Shown in pieces: positions 18,915-27,692 of a stretch of DNA of 51,087 bases (its first letter is position 1; the number at the start of each line of letters is the position of its first letter). The translations under genes and the position numbers were made by a program. Source of the DNA: Nitrospirota bacterium (GTDB taxonomy: Bacteria > Nitrospirota > Nitrospiria > 2-01-FULL-66-17); the NCBI GenBank assembly GCA_040757335.1, contig JBFLXB010000004.1, positions 100,633-151,719 on the forward strand, in the 5' to 3' direction. The notes under the pieces were generated by a model, which was not told where the DNA came from, did no database searches, and was given only the letters and a program-made list of their open reading frames with translations.

Positions 18915-19499
18915 GTGTGGGGTGGCGGCTACGGCGAACGCGTCGACACTTCGGTGGGGCCTCGGCTCGCTTGGGCGGCAGCGCTGACGCTCGTCCTCCC
19001 GGCTCAGGCGGTGTTGGCTCCGATCGTGTCCGTGGGGGGCGCGATACCTGATTTCCCGCTTCTGGCCCTCTTGTTGTTCTCGCTGTATCACGGGCCCGCA
19101 TTGAGCGCTGCGGCCGGGGCGGCATTGGGGACCGGCCTGGACCTGTTCGCGGCCGGGGGCGGGCCGTTTCATCTGGTCGCCTATCCGGCGTTGGCGGTTG
19201 CCTTCTCCTCGATCGGGCGCATTACGCCGACCGTGCGGACGGTCACCGTGGTGGCTTTGGCGGCATTGGGCTCGTTGGTATTGGGAGTCGGCCACATGGT
19301 GTGGGGCGCGCCGGTCGAGCGCGCAGACGAATTACTGGGATGGTTCACGACCAAACTGGTGCCGCAAGCGCTCTACGATTCGGGTTCGGCGTGGGTGCTG
19401 TTTATCGCGTGGATTTGGCGTTATCCGCCGCCGCACGACGGCCTTGGGGACCGCGATGACTTCTTCTCCGCACGACGACTTCAAGGACTTATACGATAG
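18915..19499 (+). CDS. mreD: Rod-shape-determining protein MreD
   Basis: A 194-residue hydrophobic protein with about five membrane segments between residues 18 and 170, typical of MreD (IPDFPLLALLLFSLYHG, GAALGTGLDLFA). It belongs to the elongasome between MreC and PBP2. GTG 18915 starts one base after the mreC stop. The C-terminal 25 residues are hydrophilic, and their DNA overlaps the start of mrdA by 44 bp. Confidence 0.9.
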   Translation: MWGGGYGERVDTSVGPRLAWAAALTLVLPAQAVLAPIVSVGGAIPDFPLLALLLFSLYHGPALSAAAGAALGTGLDLFAAGGGPFHLVAYPALAVAFSSIGRITPTVRTVTVVALAALGSLVLGVGHMVWGAPVERADELLGWFTTKLVPQALYDSGSAWVLFIAWIWRYPPPHDGLGDRDDFFSARRLQGLIR

Positions 19500-21324
19500 G
19501 ATCACCTGGGGCGCCATCGCGATGTTGGCGCTTCTTGGGCTGTTGGTCCTCCGCGCGTGGTACCTCCAGGTGGTGGAAGGCGACACGTATAGGGAGCTCG
19601 CCGAGACCAATCGCGTCCGCGTCGTCAGCGTGTTGCCGCAACGCGGTCTGATCTTCGACCGACACGGCCGCCTGCTCGTCAATAACACGCCCGGCTTCAC
19701 GGCGTATGTGGTGGCCGAAGACGCGCCATCGCCACTCGACCCCTTGATCGAGCGGTTAGCCGGCTATCTGGGGTTGCCAGAAGAAGACATCCGGGAGCGC
19801 ATCGAAGGTCAGCGGATGGCGAGACCCTTTACCCCGATTCCGATCAAGAGCCACCTCACGCTGAAAGAGGTGGCGCTGATCGAGGCGCATCGTCTGGATC
19901 TGCCTGGTGTAAAGATCGAGGTCGAGGCCCAACGAAACTACCCCTTGGGAACATGGGCGTCCCATTTACTGGGGTACGTGAGCGAAGTGTCCGCGACTCA
20001 GCGTTCCACCACGGAATTCGAGGGGCTGCCGCTCGGCATGCAGGTGGGCCAGTACGGCGCGGAGCTCGCGTACGACGCCATCCTCCGCGGACAACCCGGT
20101 GAGAAGGGCGTCGAAGTGGATGCGCTGGGGCACGAACGGCGAGTCGTGAGCCATATCCGCCCCGCCCAGGGCGACGATCTGTATTTAACGATCGACGCGG
20201 ACGTGCAGCGGGCTGCGGAGGACGCGCTCGAGGGGAAGGCTGGCGTCGTGGTGGCGCTGGACCCGACGACGGGAGACGTGATCGCGATGGTGAGTCATCC
20301 CGATTTCGACCCCAATGTCTTGTCCGGGGCATTGACCACGTCTCGCTGGGCGGAGTTGATCGCAGATCCCGGTCGCCCGTTGAACAATCGGGCGATTCAA
20401 GGACAATACCCACCCGGTTCCACGTTCAAAATCGTGGTGGCCACGGCCGCCCTTGAGCGGCGCATCGTAACACCGCGTTCCGAGACCACGTGCAACGGCG
20501 GGAAGTTCTTTGGGAACCGCGTGTTTCGCGATTGGAAGGCCGGAGGCCACGGCATCGTTGACCTGCATCGGGCGCTGGTGGAGTCGTGCGACGTCTATTT
20601 TTATGAGCTGGGTGACCGAGTCGGGGTGGACGCCATCGCGGAGTTCGCGCGGGCGTTTGGTCTGGGTGAACCCACCGGAATCGCGCTCCCCTCCGAAAAG
20701 AAAGGGTTAATCCCGTCCACGGAGTGGAAACTCGCAAGCCGGCGGGAGCCGTGGTACCCGGGGGAGACGTTGTCGGTGGCGATCGGTCAGGGCTACGTCT
20801 CGGTCACGCCGCTGCAATTGGCCACCATGATCGGCACCGTCGCGACCGGCGGGGCGCGCCACCCGCCCCGCTACGTCCGGGAAATCCGTCATCGCGACGG
20901 CACGGTGGTGGTTCCTGAGACGATCCCGGCGGAGCATCTCACCGTCAGCGCCAAGACGTTTGCCGTGTTGCGCGAGGCGCTCAAGGGTGTGGTGGTGGAG
21001 CAACACGGGACCGGCGGCGCTGCGCGATCTTCGATCACGCAGATCGCGGGCAAGACCGGAACCGCGCAAGTGGCGAGTCTGGCCGCGAGCAGCCGAAAGG
21101 GCCGCCCGGCACACCTCGAAGACCACGCGTGGTTCGTGGCCTTCGCGCCGCTGGACACACCGCGAATCGCCGTCACCGTCTTGGTGGAACACGGCGGGCA
21201 CGGCGGCAGCGCCGCTGCGCCGATCGCCAAGCAGGTCATCGAAACCTACCTCGGGGCGCAGCCCCAGCCGTCTCCAAGCCCCGTCGCGGCCAGAGACCGA
21301 GGGTCGGCCGGTGCGCCAGGTTAG
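19456..21324 (+). CDS. mrdA: Penicillin-binding protein 2 (elongation transpeptidase)
   Basis: A 622-residue class B PBP with an N-terminal anchor (about residues 18-38) and a pedestal domain starting RVVSVLPQRGLIFDRHGRLL. The transpeptidase domain has PPGSTFKIV (active Ser322, Lys325), SCD in place of SxN (Ser377; a Ser-x-Asp variant is common in PBP2) and the KTG box AGKTGTAQV (Lys533). It cross-links lateral-wall peptidoglycan with RodA. The frame is open upstream to 19198, but ATG 19456 gives the expected short cytoplasmic tail before the anchor. It overlaps mreD by 44 bp and rodA by 14 bp. Confidence 0.96.
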   Translation: MTSSPHDDFKDLYDRITWGAIAMLALLGLLVLRAWYLQVVEGDTYRELAETNRVRVVSVLPQRGLIFDRHGRLLVNNTPGFTAYVVAEDAPSPLDPLIERLAGYLGLPEEDIRERIEGQRMARPFTPIPIKSHLTLKEVALIEAHRLDLPGVKIEVEAQRNYPLGTWASHLLGYVSEVSATQRSTTEFEGLPLGMQVGQYGAELAYDAILRGQPGEKGVEVDALGHERRVVSHIRPAQGDDLYLTIDADVQRAAEDALEGKAGVVVALDPTTGDVIAMVSHPDFDPNVLSGALTTSRWAELIADPGRPLNNRAIQGQYPPGSTFKIVVATAALERRIVTPRSETTCNGGKFFGNRVFRDWKAGGHGIVDLHRALVESCDVYFYELGDRVGVDAIAEFARAFGLGEPTGIALPSEKKGLIPSTEWKLASRREPWYPGETLSVAIGQGYVSVTPLQLATMIGTVATGGARHPPRYVREIRHRDGTVVVPETIPAEHLTVSAKTFAVLREALKGVVVEQHGTGGAARSSITQIAGKTGTAQVASLAASSRKGRPAHLEDHAWFVAFAPLDTPRIAVTVLVEHGGHGGSAAAPIAKQVIETYLGAQPQPSPSPVAARDRGSAGAPG

Positions 21325-22429
21325 GTCGCGGCTCGGCAGCCTGGACTGGCAGGTCCTCGCCGCGATCGCGTGCATCGTGGCGCTGGGGGTGGCGTCGATC
21401 TACAGCGCGACCGCTCATCAGGCCGGTCGCCCCTCACCCCTCTACCTCAAGCAACTGGCGTGGATTGGCATTGGACTGGTGGTGCTGATCGCGGTGGCGC
21501 TGGTCGACTACCACGCGCTCGCTCGTCGCGCGTATGTGGCCTACGCCGCTATTGTGGTGCTGCTCGTCGTGGTGTTGGCGATCGGGCGGGTGGGGATGGG
21601 CGCGCAGCGGTGGATCTCGTTGGGTGTGATCGATGTGCAACCGTCGGAGCTCGCCAAACTCGTGTTGATCGTGGCGCTGGCGCGATATTGCGCCGACAAG
21701 ACGGTCAAAGGCGGGCTGGGGCCGTCGCAGCTTGGTCCGCCGCTGCTCCTGGCTCTGGTGCCCATCGTGCTCATTCTCAAACAACCTGATCTGGGGACGG
21801 GACTAAGCCTGTTGGCCATCTCGCTGGCCATGATTCTGCTGGTGGGGATTCGGTATCAGTCCATCATCTTGTTGAGCCTTGCGGGGCTGATGATCTTCCC
21901 GTTTGCCTGGAACGTGTTCTGGAACTCGTTGCGGGGATATCAGCGAGATCGGTTGCTCACCTTTGTCAACCCCAGTTCCGACCCCCTGGGCAGCGGGTAC
22001 CATGTCATCCAGTCCAAGATCGCCGTCGGGTCAGGCGGCTTCTGGGGGAAGGGGTTTCTGGGCAGCACGCAGAGCCAATTGAAGTTTCTGCCCGAGGGGC
22101 ACACCGATTTTATTTTTGCGGTGTTCGCCGAAGAGTGGGGCTTTGTCGGGGTGTTGGTGCTGTTCGCCTTGTACGGGTTCGTGCTGTACTGGATTATGGA
22201 AACCGCATACAAATCCAAGGACCGCTTGGGCGCATTTCTCGCCGTGGGCGTAGCATCGATGGTGGTCTTCTCGTTGGTTGTCAACATCGGGATGACTCTC
22301 GGCATCATGCCGGTGGTCGGGGTTCCTTTGCTGCTGATGAGCTATGGAGGCTCGTCCACGTTGACCGTGTTTGCGGCGCTGGGTTTGGTGCTCAATGTAC
22401 GCCTTCGTCGGTTTATGCTATTTTACTGA
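21311..22429 (+). CDS. rodA: Peptidoglycan glycosyltransferase RodA (SEDS family)
   Basis: A 372-residue polytopic protein with about ten membrane segments. SEDS motifs: WISLGVIDVQPSELAKL early, LKQPDLGTGLSLL in the middle, and the C-terminal GVPLLLMSYGGSSTL. It polymerises lipid II strands that PBP2 cross-links. I chose GTG 21311 (MRQVRSRLGSLDWQ), just ahead of the first membrane helix. The long upstream extension of the frame lies inside mrdA and is not plausible. It overlaps mrdA by 14 bp and is last in the rod-shape operon. Confidence 0.96.
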   Translation: MRQVRSRLGSLDWQVLAAIACIVALGVASIYSATAHQAGRPSPLYLKQLAWIGIGLVVLIAVALVDYHALARRAYVAYAAIVVLLVVVLAIGRVGMGAQRWISLGVIDVQPSELAKLVLIVALARYCADKTVKGGLGPSQLGPPLLLALVPIVLILKQPDLGTGLSLLAISLAMILLVGIRYQSIILLSLAGLMIFPFAWNVFWNSLRGYQRDRLLTFVNPSSDPLGSGYHVIQSKIAVGSGGFWGKGFLGSTQSQLKFLPEGHTDFIFAVFAEEWGFVGVLVLFALYGFVLYWIMETAYKSKDRLGAFLAVGVASMVVFSLVVNIGMTLGIMPVVGVPLLLMSYGGSSTLTVFAALGLVLNVRLRRFMLFY

Positions 22430-22488
22430 GCCCCGACGCCGTCTGAAGACCGGCGTGTCGTCGGAGCCCGCGAGTACAGGAGTCTGGC

Positions 22489-24060
22489 ATGGGCATAGAG
22501 ATCGTGATCGACCCGTCGCGCGAGGAGACGCGCGTGGCGGTGCTCGAGCAGCAGGTCTTAACCGAGCTCTATATCGATCGGAAACGCGATCGCGGGATCG
22601 TTGGCAACGTGTACAAAGGCCGTGTGGTGAAGGTCCTCCCAGGTATGCAGGCCGCATTCGTCGATATCGGGGTGGAGCGTGCGGCGTTTCTTTATGTCGC
22701 GGACATCGCCACGGAGACCGGCGGCCCCCCTCCCGCGGTTGACGCGTCGGACGCCCCTGAAGGCGTGGACGAGGCCGAGGGCGGGGGTGAGACGCCCAAA
22801 GGCGACGATGAGGGGGAAGACGAGGTGACCAAAGCCACCCCGCGTCCTCGCCGGGTCCATCGATCCATCGAAGAACTCTTGCGCGAAGGCCAGGAGGTGG
22901 TCGTTCAGGTCACGAAGGATCCGATCGGGACCAAGGGGTGTCGAGTGACGACCTATCTGTCTCTTCCGGGCCGGTACCTGGTGTTCATGCCGACGGTCAA
23001 CCACATCGGGATTTCCAGGCGGATCGGGGATGAGACCGAGCGGGCAAGGCTCCGAGAGATGATCACTCGGTTGCGTCAACCAGGAACCGGATACATCATT
23101 CGGACCGTGAGCGAGGGGACCAGCGAGGATGAGTTTCGAATGGATATCGAGTTCCTCGGCCGGTTATGGCAGACCATCGGCGACGAGGCGCAGCGGGCGT
23201 CCGCACCGGCTCTGCTTCACGCGGATCTCGATCTCTCCCTGCGTACGGTCCGGGATCTGCTGACCCATCGAGTCGACCGGTTGACCGTCGGGGCACGAGC
23301 GGAGTACGACCGGATCCGACAGTTTGTCGGCACGTACCTGCCGAACTTGGTGGCCAAGGTTCATCTGTACAGCCAGGACGAACCGATTTTTGATCGATAC
23401 GGCATCGAGATCGAGATTTCCAAGGCCCTGGGTCGTCGGGTGTGGTTGAAATCGGGCGGCTATATCGTCATCGAACATACCGAAGCGTTGACCGTGGTGG
23501 ATGTGAACACCGGCCGGTACGTGGGGAAACGAGACCTGGAGGAAACCATTCTCAAGACCAACCTCGAGGCTGCCAAGGAAATCGCCTATCAACTTCGACT
23601 CCGGAACATCGGCGGCATCATCATCATCGATTTCATCGACATGGAAAAAGAAAAGAACCGCGAGCGGGTCTTTGCGGCACTCCGTGATGCACTCGCGACC
23701 GACCGCGCGCGGAGCAACATCCTGCGTATTTCCGACCTGGGTCTGGTGGAGATGTCCCGCGAGCGTGTGCGCGAGGATTTGTTGCGCGTATTATGCGACG
23801 CGTGTCTGTATTGCGAAAAACGGGGTTATATCCGGTCGGCCACGACAATCTGCTACGAGATTTTCCGTGAGATCCGACGGTCCGGCACGGCCAGCGAGGC
23901 CGGGACGATCTTGGTCACGGTGCATCCCAACGTCGCCAACTTGCTCTTTGATGAGGAGCGGGAAGGCGTGGAAGCGCTGGAACGCGAATTCAACAAACGG
24001 ATCTCCATCAAAGCCGACCCACACCTGCACCAAGAGCAGTACGACCTCGTCCTGGTGTAA
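22489..24060 (+). CDS. rng: Ribonuclease G (RNase E/G family)
   Basis: A 523-residue endoribonuclease for rRNA and mRNA processing. It begins with the family MGIEIVIDPSREETRVAVLE, an S1 domain (GNVYKGRVVKVLPGMQAAFVDIG), then catalytic Mg sites in VDVNTGRYVG and IIIDFIDM, and the zinc link with CDACLYC near residue 440. The S1 domain carries an unusually long acidic insert (about residues 78-118, rich in Asp/Glu/Gly) not needed for the fold. There is no long disordered C-terminus, so it resembles RNase G, not full-length RNase E. An AGGAG site sits just upstream. Its stop overlaps the dprA start by 1 base. Confidence 0.95.
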   Translation: MGIEIVIDPSREETRVAVLEQQVLTELYIDRKRDRGIVGNVYKGRVVKVLPGMQAAFVDIGVERAAFLYVADIATETGGPPPAVDASDAPEGVDEAEGGGETPKGDDEGEDEVTKATPRPRRVHRSIEELLREGQEVVVQVTKDPIGTKGCRVTTYLSLPGRYLVFMPTVNHIGISRRIGDETERARLREMITRLRQPGTGYIIRTVSEGTSEDEFRMDIEFLGRLWQTIGDEAQRASAPALLHADLDLSLRTVRDLLTHRVDRLTVGARAEYDRIRQFVGTYLPNLVAKVHLYSQDEPIFDRYGIEIEISKALGRRVWLKSGGYIVIEHTEALTVVDVNTGRYVGKRDLEETILKTNLEAAKEIAYQLRLRNIGGIIIIDFIDMEKEKNRERVFAALRDALATDRARSNILRISDLGLVEMSRERVREDLLRVLCDACLYCEKRGYIRSATTICYEIFREIRRSGTASEAGTILVTVHPNVANLLFDEEREGVEALEREFNKRISIKADPHLHQEQYDLVLV

Positions 24061-25184
24061 TGCCGTCGGCATCGACCGTCCGCGACGCCGAGCGAGCCGC
24101 CCTGGCCCTCAGCCGGGTCTCGGGCGTGGGGCCCGTGACCTTTCGCACGCTGGTTGATGCGCTGGGTTCGGCTGATGCAGTGTTCCGAGCTCCGGTGTCG
24201 GTGTTGCGCAGGGTCGACGGCTGTCCGCGCCACGTGGCCGACGCTGTCAGGGCCTTTGACCAATGGGGTGAGGTCGACGCGGAGCTGCGCCGTCTCGGAG
24301 CCCTGGGAGGCCGTCTGCTCACCCTCTCCGGCGCCGAGTATCCGCTCCACCTCCGTCGTATCCACGATCCTCCCTCGGTGCTGTATGCGTTGGGCGATTG
24401 GCCAACCGCTGAGCGACGCGTGGTTGCGGTCGTGGGGTCCCGGCGTGCGACGCCGTACGGGACGGCCACGGCCACCCGATTGGCCCAGGAACTGGCCCGC
24501 GCCGGGTTCGTGGTGGTCAGCGGGTTGGCGCGGGGCATTGACGCTGCCGCGCATCAAGGGGCGCTGGCGGCGGGTGGGCGGACCGTGGCCGTGCTCGGCT
24601 GTGGCGTGGATGTGACCTATCCGCCGGAGATGAGAGAGCTCAAGGACCGTGTACAGAGTCATGGCAGCGTGCTGTCGGAACTGCCCTTGGGGGCACCGCC
24701 GGACCCGCATCACTTTCCCACGCGTAACCGGATCATCAGCGGGATGGCGCTCGGCGTCCTGGTGATCGAAGCCGCGGCGGACAGTGGTTCGTTGATCACG
24801 GCGAAACTGGCGCTGGAACAGGGGCGCGAAGTGTTCGCGGTTCCCGGCAACGTGGGGACAAGGACGAGCACGGGGACCAACCGGCTGATCAAAGCCGGAG
24901 CCACGTTGGTCGAGACCGCTGATGACCTGATCGAGCAGCTGGTCGGCCAGATCGGGACCGCCGCTCAGCGCCGCTCCTCCGCTCCGACTATCACGGTGGA
25001 TCTGACGGCCGACGAGCGGCGAGTGTTCGACCTGCTGTCGTGGGAGCCGGCGCATGTGGATGAGTTGACCGTGCGCTCCAGCGTAGCGCCTGACCGTCTG
25101 GCCGAGCTGTTGTTGGGGCTTGAGCTGAAGGGTGTGGCGAAGCAGGTTCCGGGCCATCGGTACGTGCGCCAGGTGACGCTTTAA
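24060..25184 (+). CDS. dprA: DNA-processing protein DprA
   Basis: A 374-residue protein that binds incoming single-stranded DNA and loads RecA during natural transformation. An N-terminal SAM/HhH-like region (LSRVSGVGPVTFRTLVDALG) is followed by the Rossmann DprA core with VAVVGSRRATPYG, VVSGLARGIDAAAHQGAL, LGCGVDVTYPPE, HHFPTRNRIISGMA and EAAADSGSLITAKLALEQGREVFAVPG. A C-terminal winged helix (about 310-370) completes the long form. ATG 24060 overlaps the rng TAA by one base, so the two are coupled. Confidence 0.95.
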   Translation: MPSASTVRDAERAALALSRVSGVGPVTFRTLVDALGSADAVFRAPVSVLRRVDGCPRHVADAVRAFDQWGEVDAELRRLGALGGRLLTLSGAEYPLHLRRIHDPPSVLYALGDWPTAERRVVAVVGSRRATPYGTATATRLAQELARAGFVVVSGLARGIDAAAHQGALAAGGRTVAVLGCGVDVTYPPEMRELKDRVQSHGSVLSELPLGAPPDPHHFPTRNRIISGMALGVLVIEAAADSGSLITAKLALEQGREVFAVPGNVGTRTSTGTNRLIKAGATLVETADDLIEQLVGQIGTAAQRRSSAPTITVDLTADERRVFDLLSWEPAHVDELTVRSSVAPDRLAELLLGLELKGVAKQVPGHRYVRQVTL

Positions 25185-25200
25185 CGGAATCGGGTATAAT
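25173..25200 (+). promoter_or_regulatory. Promoter of topA
   Basis: GTGACG (25173-25178), a 16-bp spacer and a perfect TATAAT (25195-25200). The predicted transcript start near 25207 lies only about 20 nt upstream of the proposed ATT start codon and includes its GAGGA site. Confidence 0.6.
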
Positions 25201-25226
25201 CCCCTTGCAGACTTCGAGGAACGGGT

Positions 25227-27542
25227 ATTTCCAAGCCAGCCAAAATAGGTAAGTCTCTCGTCATCGTGGAATCGCCGTCCAAGGCGAGAACCCTCACCAA
25301 GTACTTGGGCAGGAAGTACAAGGTGATGGCCTCCATCGGGCATGTCAAAGACTTGCCCAAGAGCAAGTTCGGCGTGGACGTCGACCACAACTTCCGGCCG
25401 CAGTACCAGGTCATCCGAGGGAAGAAAAAGGTGCTCGACGACATCAAGGCCGCGGCCAAGACGGCAGACGTCGTCTACTTGGGGCCTGATCCCGATCGCG
25501 AGGGTGAGGCCATTGCGTGGCACATTGCCGAGGAGTTGAACGGCGCCGGGAAAAAATCCAAAAAGTCGAATGGGAAGATCAAGCGCGTTCTGTTCAACGA
25601 GATCACCGAACGGGCCGTGAAGCGCGCGTTGGAGAACCCGACCGAATTGAAACAAGAGAAGGTGGACGCACAGCAGGCGCGTCGCATTCTGGACCGCATC
25701 GTCGGGTACAAGATCAGCCCACTGTTGTGGGACAAGGTCAGACGCGGACTCTCGGCGGGTCGCGTCCAGTCGGTCGCGGTTCGAATCATTTGCGAGCGCG
25801 AGCGCGAGATCGCGGCGTTTCGGAGCGAGGAGTATTGGTCGATCGCCGCACTCCTCGAAGGGGATCAGCCCCCGGCGTTCGAGGCCAAACTGATCAAGTG
25901 GCGGGGCGAGGACGTCGCGCTCTCCAACGGGGATGCCGCTTCGGCGGTGAAGAACGCGCTGCTCGGGGTCACGTTTCAGGTGGCCCAGATCGAGAAGAAA
26001 GAGCGGAAAAAAAACCCTCCCGCGCCGTTCACCACCAGCAAACTCCAGCAGGAAGCCTCTCGGAAGCTGCGATTCTCGCCGAAGCGGACCATGGCGTTGG
26101 CGCAGCGCTTGTACGAAGGGGTGGAACTTGGCGACGAGGGGCCGGTGGGGCTGATCACCTATATGCGCACCGATTCGACTCGAATTTCGCCCGAAGCCCA
26201 GGCCGAGGCGGCCGATTTTGTGCGCGCCCGATTCGGGACCGAGTACGCGCCCAGTTCGCCGAACGTCTACCGGAACAAGAAAGGCGCGCAGGACGCTCAC
26301 GAAGCCGTCAGGCCCACGGCGGTGGCGCGCGACCCCGAGCAGCTCCGGAACGTGCTCGATCGGGATCTGTATCAACTCTACGCGATGATATGGAAACGGT
26401 TTGTCGCGAGCCAAATGACCCCGGCGGTGCTCGAACAGACCCGCGTGGACGTGACGGCTGGCGAGGGCATCTTTCGCGCGACCGGCGCGGTCATGTTGTT
26501 TCCAGGTTTTACCATGGTGTATACCGAGACCGTGGAGCGCGAAGCCGACGCGACGCCGTCAAAAGGCGAGGAAGACGAGGGAGAAGACCGGCGCCTCCCT
26601 GCGTTGAGCGAAGGCCAGGTCTTGTGCGTACAAGACATCGTACCTCGACAGCATTTTACCCAACCGCCCCCCCGGTTTACGGAGTCCTTGCTCATCAAGG
26701 AGCTGGAGGAGCGCGGGATCGGACGGCCGAGCACGTACGCATCCATCATTTCCACGATTCAAGACCGCAAGTACGTCGCCAAGGTCGAAGGGCGACTCCG
26801 TCCGACCGAACTCGGGGTGGTGGTCAACGACTTGTTGGTCCAACACTTCCCAGACGTCCTGAACGTCCAATTTACCGCGACGCTGGAAGAGGAGTTGGAC
26901 CAGATCGAGGAAGGCGAGAAGGCTTGGGTCGATACCGTGCGGGAGTTCTACGGGCCGTTCACCACCCACTTGTCCAGAGCCACCAGCGAGATGCGGGATG
27001 TGAAGCGGGAAGAACGACCCACCGATATCGTCTGCGAGCGGTGCGGCAAGCAAATGGTCATTAAATGGGGGCGCAACGGACGGTTTCTCGCGTGCCCCGG
27101 ATACCCGGAGTGCAAGAACACCAAAGAGTTTCGAGAAGAGGCCGACGGCACCATCGTGGTGGTGCCGAAGCAGACTGAAACGACCGAGGTGTGCGACAAG
27201 TGCGGCGGAGCCATGGTGATTAAGACCGGTCGGTTCGGGAGATTTCTCGCGTGTTCCAATTACCCGGAGTGTAAGACCACGCGGTCGTTGGGCACCGGGG
27301 TCACCTGTCCCAGACCAGGGTGCGGCGGCCAGCTGGTGGAGAAACGAACCAAAAAGGGCCGAGTGTTCTATTCGTGCGCCAATTATCCCAAGTGCGACTA
27401 CGCGCTTTGGGAGCGCCCCTTGCCCAAAGCGTGCCCTCAGTGCGGCGCTCCCTTCGTCGTGGAAAAAGCTGTCAGGGGAGGCGAGCCCAAGAAGCGGTGC
27501 ATCGCCGAGGGGTGCACCTACGAAGAAGAGCCGGCCGCGTAG
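25227..27542 (+). CDS. topA: DNA topoisomerase I (apparent ATT start codon)
   Basis: A 771-residue type IA topoisomerase. The TOPRIM domain has LVIVESPSKA (Glu15) and GPDPDREGEA (Asp88, Asp90, Glu92). The active tyrosine is in GLITYMRTDSTRIS (about Tyr312). Four C-terminal zinc-ribbon repeats follow, with cysteine pairs in CERCGKQM, CDKCGGAM, CPRPGCGG and CPQCGAPF. Between the upstream in-frame stop (25197-25199) and GTG 25266 there is no ATG, GTG or TTG, and GTG 25266 would delete the first TOPRIM strand. ATT 25227 follows GAGGA (25215-25220 region) at ideal spacing and gives a family-like N-terminus, so ATT is the likely start. Confidence 0.93.
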   Translation: MSKPAKIGKSLVIVESPSKARTLTKYLGRKYKVMASIGHVKDLPKSKFGVDVDHNFRPQYQVIRGKKKVLDDIKAAAKTADVVYLGPDPDREGEAIAWHIAEELNGAGKKSKKSNGKIKRVLFNEITERAVKRALENPTELKQEKVDAQQARRILDRIVGYKISPLLWDKVRRGLSAGRVQSVAVRIICEREREIAAFRSEEYWSIAALLEGDQPPAFEAKLIKWRGEDVALSNGDAASAVKNALLGVTFQVAQIEKKERKKNPPAPFTTSKLQQEASRKLRFSPKRTMALAQRLYEGVELGDEGPVGLITYMRTDSTRISPEAQAEAADFVRARFGTEYAPSSPNVYRNKKGAQDAHEAVRPTAVARDPEQLRNVLDRDLYQLYAMIWKRFVASQMTPAVLEQTRVDVTAGEGIFRATGAVMLFPGFTMVYTETVEREADATPSKGEEDEGEDRRLPALSEGQVLCVQDIVPRQHFTQPPPRFTESLLIKELEERGIGRPSTYASIISTIQDRKYVAKVEGRLRPTELGVVVNDLLVQHFPDVLNVQFTATLEEELDQIEEGEKAWVDTVREFYGPFTTHLSRATSEMRDVKREERPTDIVCERCGKQMVIKWGRNGRFLACPGYPECKNTKEFREEADGTIVVVPKQTETTEVCDKCGGAMVIKTGRFGRFLACSNYPECKTTRSLGTGVTCPRPGCGGQLVEKRTKKGRVFYSCANYPKCDYALWERPLPKACPQCGAPFVVEKAVRGGEPKKRCIAEGCTYEEEPAA

Positions 27543-27565
27543 GCGTGTCAGAAGCCCGCGATTGC

Positions 27566-27596
27566 TTGACGACGGCGATGAGGCCCGTGGTAAGAT
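27566..27596 (+). promoter_or_regulatory. Weak candidate promoter
   Basis: TTGACG (27566-27571), a 19-bp spacer and TAAGAT (27591-27596), about 95 nt ahead of the ATP-grasp-like gene. The long spacer makes it uncertain. A short GCGGC/GCCGC hairpin lies between it and the start codon. Confidence 0.35.
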
Positions 27597-27692
27597 ATCG
27601 CCCAGGTCGGACGACATGAGCCAACATCCACCGCATGGCCCCCTGTTTGCACGCCAGTCTGCACTCCGGCGAGCGGCACGTCGCCGCTGATT

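Noticed and set aside
23853-26414. Very long minus-strand open frame (853 codons) opposite rng, dprA and topA
   Set aside because: High-GC antisense artefact: the plus strand here carries three well-recognised enzymes with full motifs, and the antisense product has no family character.
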